Positions 59,120 to 64,000 of a stretch of 64,000 nt of DNA are shown one piece after another. The translations under genes were made by a program, and so were the position numbers. The notes beneath the pieces were generated by a model that worked only from the letters and a program-made list of their open reading frames with translations, was not told where the DNA came from and did no database searches. Origin of the DNA: Lepraria neglecta (Eukaryota; Ascomycota; Lecanoromycetes; Lecanorales; Stereocaulaceae); contig CM065652.1 in the NCBI GenBank assembly GCA_033220425.1, forward strand, positions 3,162,001 through 3,226,000, written 5' to 3'. Position 1 is the stretch's first letter. Each line of letters starts with the position of its first letter.

Positions 59120-60132
59120 TTAATCACTCCTCAACATGCTGTCGACCAGGTCTCCCAGAGGGCCCCAAAAATCCTTGCCACTGGCCAAACTGTGCTCATC
59201 AATGAAGAGAACGTAGTGCTTGAAGCTTGTGTTCAGATGGGGCTCGAGTCCAAGCTGTACAATGACAGGGTAATGGTGACAGTAGATATGGGCGTACACT
59301 CTGTAGAGTCGTTTGAAGAGCTGGCGGATCAAGACTGGGAACGTTTTCGGGAAGGCAACACCTATGTATCTGGTGTTAGTATGGCGGGAGTGAGATATTA
59401 GCTGGAGAATCCGCACCTATCCTGCTGGGGAACACTGATTCGTTGTCGATGTTGCTCTGGACCCACGCCATCAAGTGCTCAACATATTCGGGGGCAGGCA
59501 TTTTGGTGGGTCGCTTGAAGTTCTCAGAGTCTTGCCATAAATACTCGAATCTGGGTGTGGTCAGCTGTGCGCCGAGATTGAGAATGGTCGCAATGAACCC
59601 ACTCATCAGTAGCTTTCATCTCTGGGCACGACTGTGGGGAGCAAAACTCGGTGATCGAGCCATAGAGAAGGTTGATCTGGTTGTAGAAATCGACGACTGT
59701 TAATCATTAATTAGATATCAACCTTGAAAGTTGGAGAAGCTAGGTGCAGACAATCTCTCACCGTTAACAGCTAACCATTCGTTCAAATCTTCTCCTTCGG
59801 GCAGCTTCACAGCCTTTCTCAAGCTGCCGCTCCCGAGAGTCGCTTCCGCAAACTGACGTAGCTGATAGCTGCTCGTTCCCTTGTTCGCATTCCTAGGCTT
59901 GAATTGTCCCCTTGTCCTCGCATTTCTATCACGATCATCTTGTAAGCAAAAAATCTCGTCCAGAGCCTTGTTTTTGAGATGAAATAGTGCCGCCTCAAGC
60001 TGTGCTGTAAGCTGAGCAGTAGGCGAAGCGTGGTATGGAGCAGGCTGAATGGGTGGAGACAGCTGGCAGCGGCTTGGAGAATATGTTCGGAAAAGGGACG
60101 GAGACGAACATTGTAGTGATGAAGGAAGCCAT
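59120..60132 (-). CDS. MOB1: MOB1 kinase activator (mitotic exit / septation network)
   Basis: Mob1 binds and activates NDR-family kinases such as Dbf2/Sid2 in mitotic exit and septation. The exons are 60132-60110, 59925-59762, 59696-59603, 59550-59417 and 59361-59120, with introns of 184, 65, 52 and 55 bp, giving 218 aa, exactly the family size. The first exon has only 23 bases (MASFITT) and was found by requiring [16 protein letters not shown]. Conserved blocks are [33 protein letters not shown], the zinc ligands in [11 protein letters not shown] and [12 protein letters not shown], and the C-terminal [14 protein letters not shown]. It appears intact. Confidence 0.97.
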
Positions 60133-61145
60133 CTTAAGGTTTGGAAAGCTTGCGCTTCAGGGCTCATTAAGAGCAGTCACTGCAATCCATTGCGTCAGCC
60201 AGGAAACGTTCATAGATGATGTCTCAATCGAAGTCACATCGCTTGCGTAGATTCTCACTTACAGGATAGTGGCGCACCAGACAGAGGAACCTTGTGAGAG
60301 GGCGACGCAGTAGCTAGCAAGTTCTTAATTCAATTGTAAAGGTCTTCGTGCATGGGGTGTAGATGTGCATTCAAGCGTTCTATTTACTTGGATTGTTGAC
60401 TTTTGGCATCGGCTCGGAAACGCCTGCCGCGCGGAACTGCGCCGCCCAAGCTTCACCAACTAAAGTATGGCAATTGAAAGCATACTAAAGATTATGATGC
60501 AGAGCGTGTGAGTTGCCTGCTTACTTGGACGGAAAATATTCGTGACGAAGAAGTTGTTGCCAGAAGTAGTTGCACCTTTATTGCATTGTAGGTTACCATC
60601 TACAGGAATAGCCTACTCGACGCATTATGATATCGATTAGCGCAGCATTTCATTGTCTAGACTTGATAATGTTCTATTACAAAATATGATAGTACAAGAG
60701 AAACCAAAGTACAGTCCCCTTGTAACTCTGTACATATGCTGGTATTGCCCTCATTGGTTCATCAACGTGCGTCACCTTGGCCGATAGGCATTTTCAAAAG
60801 CTCGATGGATGCTGGAAAAGAGCTTGCACATTTGGCCTTCTGGAGATCATTCCGAACCCTGTCGGCCAGCCACAGTTCAATATCGAAGTAGTCCATGCTC
60901 AGCTGGTCAAACTTGGCATGATCTGTTGACAGCTTCGGTGTCACTATTCGCTTACGCCTCTCATACAGGCTCTTCGTGGTGGTCTTTCATGCCTGAACTA
61001 CGGAGAACCGCCTAGCGGATAGGCGCTTTTAAGTATGCACAACTATCAGAGCGCTGCCTTCTTTATCTTCTTTCAAACGCTGTCTCCACCGTGCTCTCAA
61101 CATAAGCGCAGGTGTTCTCTGCAATCCACACTGAGGACGTACAGT
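60133..61145. other. intergenic; small unassigned frame
   Basis: No gene is confirmed. A minus-strand frame at 60944-60762 (60 codons, DQLSMDYFDIELWLADRV) has protein-like composition, but no family and no clear upstream exon. It could be the last exon of a small gene or chance. Confidence 0.4.
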
Positions 61146-63696
61146 TCATATGGGAAAATCACCCGCCTCAGTCTTTTCGTCAAATCCCGAGGTATTCCCG
61201 TAGACTCTCACAGGTACGGTAACGTCAAAGGTCTCGCACGGTAGTCCTTGCACTGCGGCCTTGACGCTACCTCTCTCGTCTCTAGCAACCTCTTCCATGA
61301 GATCATCGACACCTTCATCTAATTCTTCGGCGTCCCCAAGCCGGCTCGTGACGAACTCAAAGCGCAGTCTCCATTCTAGGCTAATACCAGACGTGATGAA
61401 CTCCGGTGTCGAGTGAGCTGGAATCATTGGGTTGAACAGGACTTTCTTTGCACATATCGTAGACTCGAATAGAGAAGCATGGATACGCCTCGTTGCCCTG
61501 TGTATGCTAGCTTTCGAGCGTAAAGCTATTGCTGGATCGATTATTTCCGAAGATTCCAGGGTAGCATGTAATGAGTAGCACGAGACGTCTGATTCTTGAA
61601 AATCGATGGCGACAGGAATGGTCTCGCCCAAACGGTAAGCTGGACGGGCTAGCATAATCACTGCTACTCGATCTCCACTCCTTGTTATCTCAAATCGATT
61701 AACACCTCGCGCTGATGAGGTCGCAATATTACTTCTGAGTATGGCAAGGTCGACTGACTCTTTCATTGTGCTTAATTTATTGGCCATGGGCGTCCGAGAT
61801 CTGGATTCAGGCTCTGTTGGCGAGAGAAGACCGGAGTTCTGGTGAGATTTGTCCAGAAGGCTCTCCACATAAGAAAGGAATTCAATCGAGGATGAACTCG
61901 GCTTGTTTGAAAAAGGACCATCTTTTGTGGATTTGCCGGCGCTTGGGGAAGTTTCGACGCTCGAAATAGAAGCGATATTAGAGAGTATGGTATGTGGAGA
62001 CATCAGATCATGGCCTAAAATCTCACCCTGACCTGGAAAATGTCAAAAACAATATCCACGACTTGGTGGAAAGCTCTTACCATTAACGCTGGGCAATACC
62101 CTGAACGGGATATCCGCATGCTGAATTTGATGTTGTTGTGCTATTTTGGCCGCTCGCTGTGTCCCCACGACAAGACTGTATGAGATCTTCATAGCTCGAC
62201 CCTTGTGGGTTGGTGGTATGCCTTTTGGTAAAGGGTGGCTGTAAGTATAGCTTTTACTCTCTCCTGGTTTGAGTCGCAAATCTACAAATAATATCGATTG
62301 AGGCGTCGATAATATGGGGACCAATCTTGCGTTGGTGTTGCTCTTCATCTCCTTTATGCTGCTCAATTCATTGCCACCAAGGAGCCCCCCGAGAGACTCC
62401 CCTATGTTGCCCCAGCCAAAAGATCCAAGCAACCCACTGTCTCGCTTCGCCGATTCGTTCCGTACCACTCCTCCACCACCCTGGCCACCAATGATGCCCT
62501 TTCTTTTGGCTTCCTCGAAGGGACTTTGATTGACCAAGGACCCATCAAGGGTGAATGAACCCATGATCTGCCCGTAGCCCATCATTAGTACCTCTGGTTG
62601 TGAGATCTTCATTGGTGCGAGCGATGACCCTTGACGGCTATATGCTGGCCTGTGTATCAAACGACTGTTTTCAGGAGCTATGTATTCAGAAGCCAAGGTT
62701 TCAGTAGAGTTGTTGCTCATGGAGTAGAATTCTCCACTGCTCCGTGGTGTGCCATTGATGCTGGCAGGAGATAGAATTCTTGTGGCTGGGTTGAGCTGCT
62801 CAATTCCCTTACCGGATTCATGGGACCTAGGTGATAGCGCTCTTCCAATGGACTCAGGTGGTCTATCATTGTAAGATACTGAGGCTTGTCCGGATACCTC
62901 GTCTATAGAAGCCGGGACCTGGGGAAATCTAAAACTTGAAAGGGACCCCCGATCTTTTTTCCCAGACACTGGGGCCACCAGCCCATCATCTGCGCCTATC
63001 TGGGGGCTTGATCGCGGCGAATTATATAGACTTGGTCTTTGTTCGGCAAAGGTGGAGGATGCCCGAAATAATGGAGAAGGTACGGTGATTGCGCGTTCAT
63101 TTGCTGTCCCTGACTGGATCATTAGCACGTACTTTAGTGTATATGACAGCCTGCCTACCTGGTGACAGGCCCCCGCTTAACATTGCAGTCCTTCTAGGCA
63201 ATACCTGCAAGCTCGCAGAGCGGGTATGACCACGAGCGGGCAGTTGGGAGCTCAGTTGCGGACTGCGTGAAAGGCCTTCATCGACGGCTTCTCCTCCCAG
63301 AGAGACAATCGAGACTGATCGTCTATGCTTATTGTCACCCCCCTTTTTTTTCCCAGGCACGCCATCTCTGACGCCGGAAGTTGGAGCTTTCGGGAAGCCG
63401 TTCGAAGTGCTGAGGGACAGTGTTTGTTTGTGCATCCTGGCATTGGACGGGGGAAACCCAGGCAGCGAGGTTGAATTCCTGTGAGTAGGCATTCCGGGTG
63501 CGTGCCCTGATCGCATGGGTAGAGTCTCTTTCCATCGTTCGCGATGTGAAGTCTGACCTCGAAATTGAGAGGGTGAGGGCGAACGGCGGAGGTTGCGTGC
63601 TTGGGAGACATTCTTAAATGTTATCACGCACTCGATCTCCTCCCCTGCGAAGACTGTTGAGTTTTTCCATTGCACAGATACACGTATATCTGACAT
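61146..63696 (-). CDS. RGP1: Rgp1-like subunit of the Ric1-Rgp1 Ypt6 exchange factor
   Basis: Rgp1 partners Ric1 as guanine-nucleotide exchange factor for the Golgi Rab Ypt6 (Rab6). The exons are 63696-63159, 63109-62081 and 62032-61146, with introns of 49 and 48 bp, giving 817 aa. The start DIRVSVQWKNSTVFAGEEIECVITFKN is the N-terminal arrestin-like strand region of the family. A long low-complexity Ser/Pro-rich insert follows (about 35-260). The core resumes at PEVLMMGYGQIMGSFTLDGSLVN, then LRLKPGESKSYTYSHPLPKGIPPTHKG and ISYSLVVGTQRA. The last exon carries NRFEITRSGDRVAVIMLARPAYRLGE. The two small introns were set by frame; alternative acceptors give stops. It appears intact. Confidence 0.93.
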
Positions 63697-64000
63697 GGTC
63701 CTGATTCAGGCTGCGGATCACTCCATTGAGTGGAGCTCATATGGTCGGCGAGCATCGATACCTGTCTTGACTTCGCAGGGGCATACCGCAGACAACCAAA
63801 CGCAATTTTAATGAGTCAGTCCAAGTCGGGTACCCAGAGAAAGTAGTCGGCATGTACCGAACATCAGGTCTCTTTTCTAAGAAGCATTTTTGTGTAATAC
63901 AATTAGGTGGACAGGGTTGATAATAAACAGGGACGGAGGCTACTAGGCATGTCATTTAGGGCTAGGGCTTTAATACGTCGTCCTGCTCGTAAGGTCCTAT
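63697..64000. other. 5' flank of RGP1, end of window
   Basis: About 300 bp with no gene seen. It likely contains the RGP1 promoter. Confidence 0.5.

Noticed and set aside
1-64000. CRISPR arrays, bacterial operons, riboswitches and rRNA genes
   Set aside because: None expected in a fungal nuclear region and none seen; the only arrays are short tandem repeats listed above.

Overview
The window is nuclear DNA of a filamentous ascomycete (Pezizomycotina). The signs are short GT..AG introns of about 48-140 bp in nearly every gene, fungal-specific families (DHA1 and DHA2 MFS transporters, Zn2Cys6 factor with fungal_trans domain, highly reducing PKS, DUF2855, DUF3176), housekeeping genes with fungal sequence (BRX1, OSCP, MOB1, RGP1, acireductone dioxygenase), and a Ty3/gypsy fossil whose sequence looks altered by repeat-induced point mutation (RIP). 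I cannot name the species.

Layout. 1-1.5 kb: 5' part of a DHA1 transporter. 2.2-2.85 kb: a 640-bp non-autonomous hAT element with a perfect 8-bp target duplication. 3.5-6.1 kb: an R2R3 Myb gene split by a 1.18-kb TA-flanked fold-back element. 6.8-13.5 kb: a decayed Ty3/gypsy chromovirus-like element with 509-bp LTRs. 14.8-18.2 kb: a divergent pair that I read as a nucleotide-sugar pathway: a UDP-glucose 4,6-dehydratase and a 3,5-epimerase/4-reductase, expected together to make UDP-rhamnose (or UDP-4-keto-6-deoxyglucose derivatives).

20-46 kb looks like a dying secondary-metabolite cluster: an HR-PKS with internal stops and no KR/ACP, a divergent flavin monooxygenase with five stops, a second FAD monooxygenase of the meroterpenoid/indole-diterpene epoxidase type, a DUF2855 protein, a multi-pass membrane protein, a Zn2Cys6 regulator interrupted by a copia element and a solo LTR of the same family, and a DHA2 efflux pump. 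Almost every member carries at least one apparent lesion, so the pathway is probably silent. Its product cannot be read from the sequence. The next gene, a DUF3176 membrane protein at 48-50 kb, is also decayed.

52-64 kb is conserved core genome: BRX1, a SIM-rich 2EXR/F-box-like protein, acireductone dioxygenase, ATP synthase OSCP, MOB1 and RGP1, all with consistent exon structure. The window therefore runs from a TE-rich accessory region with decaying genes into an intact housekeeping block, with the change at about 50-52 kb.
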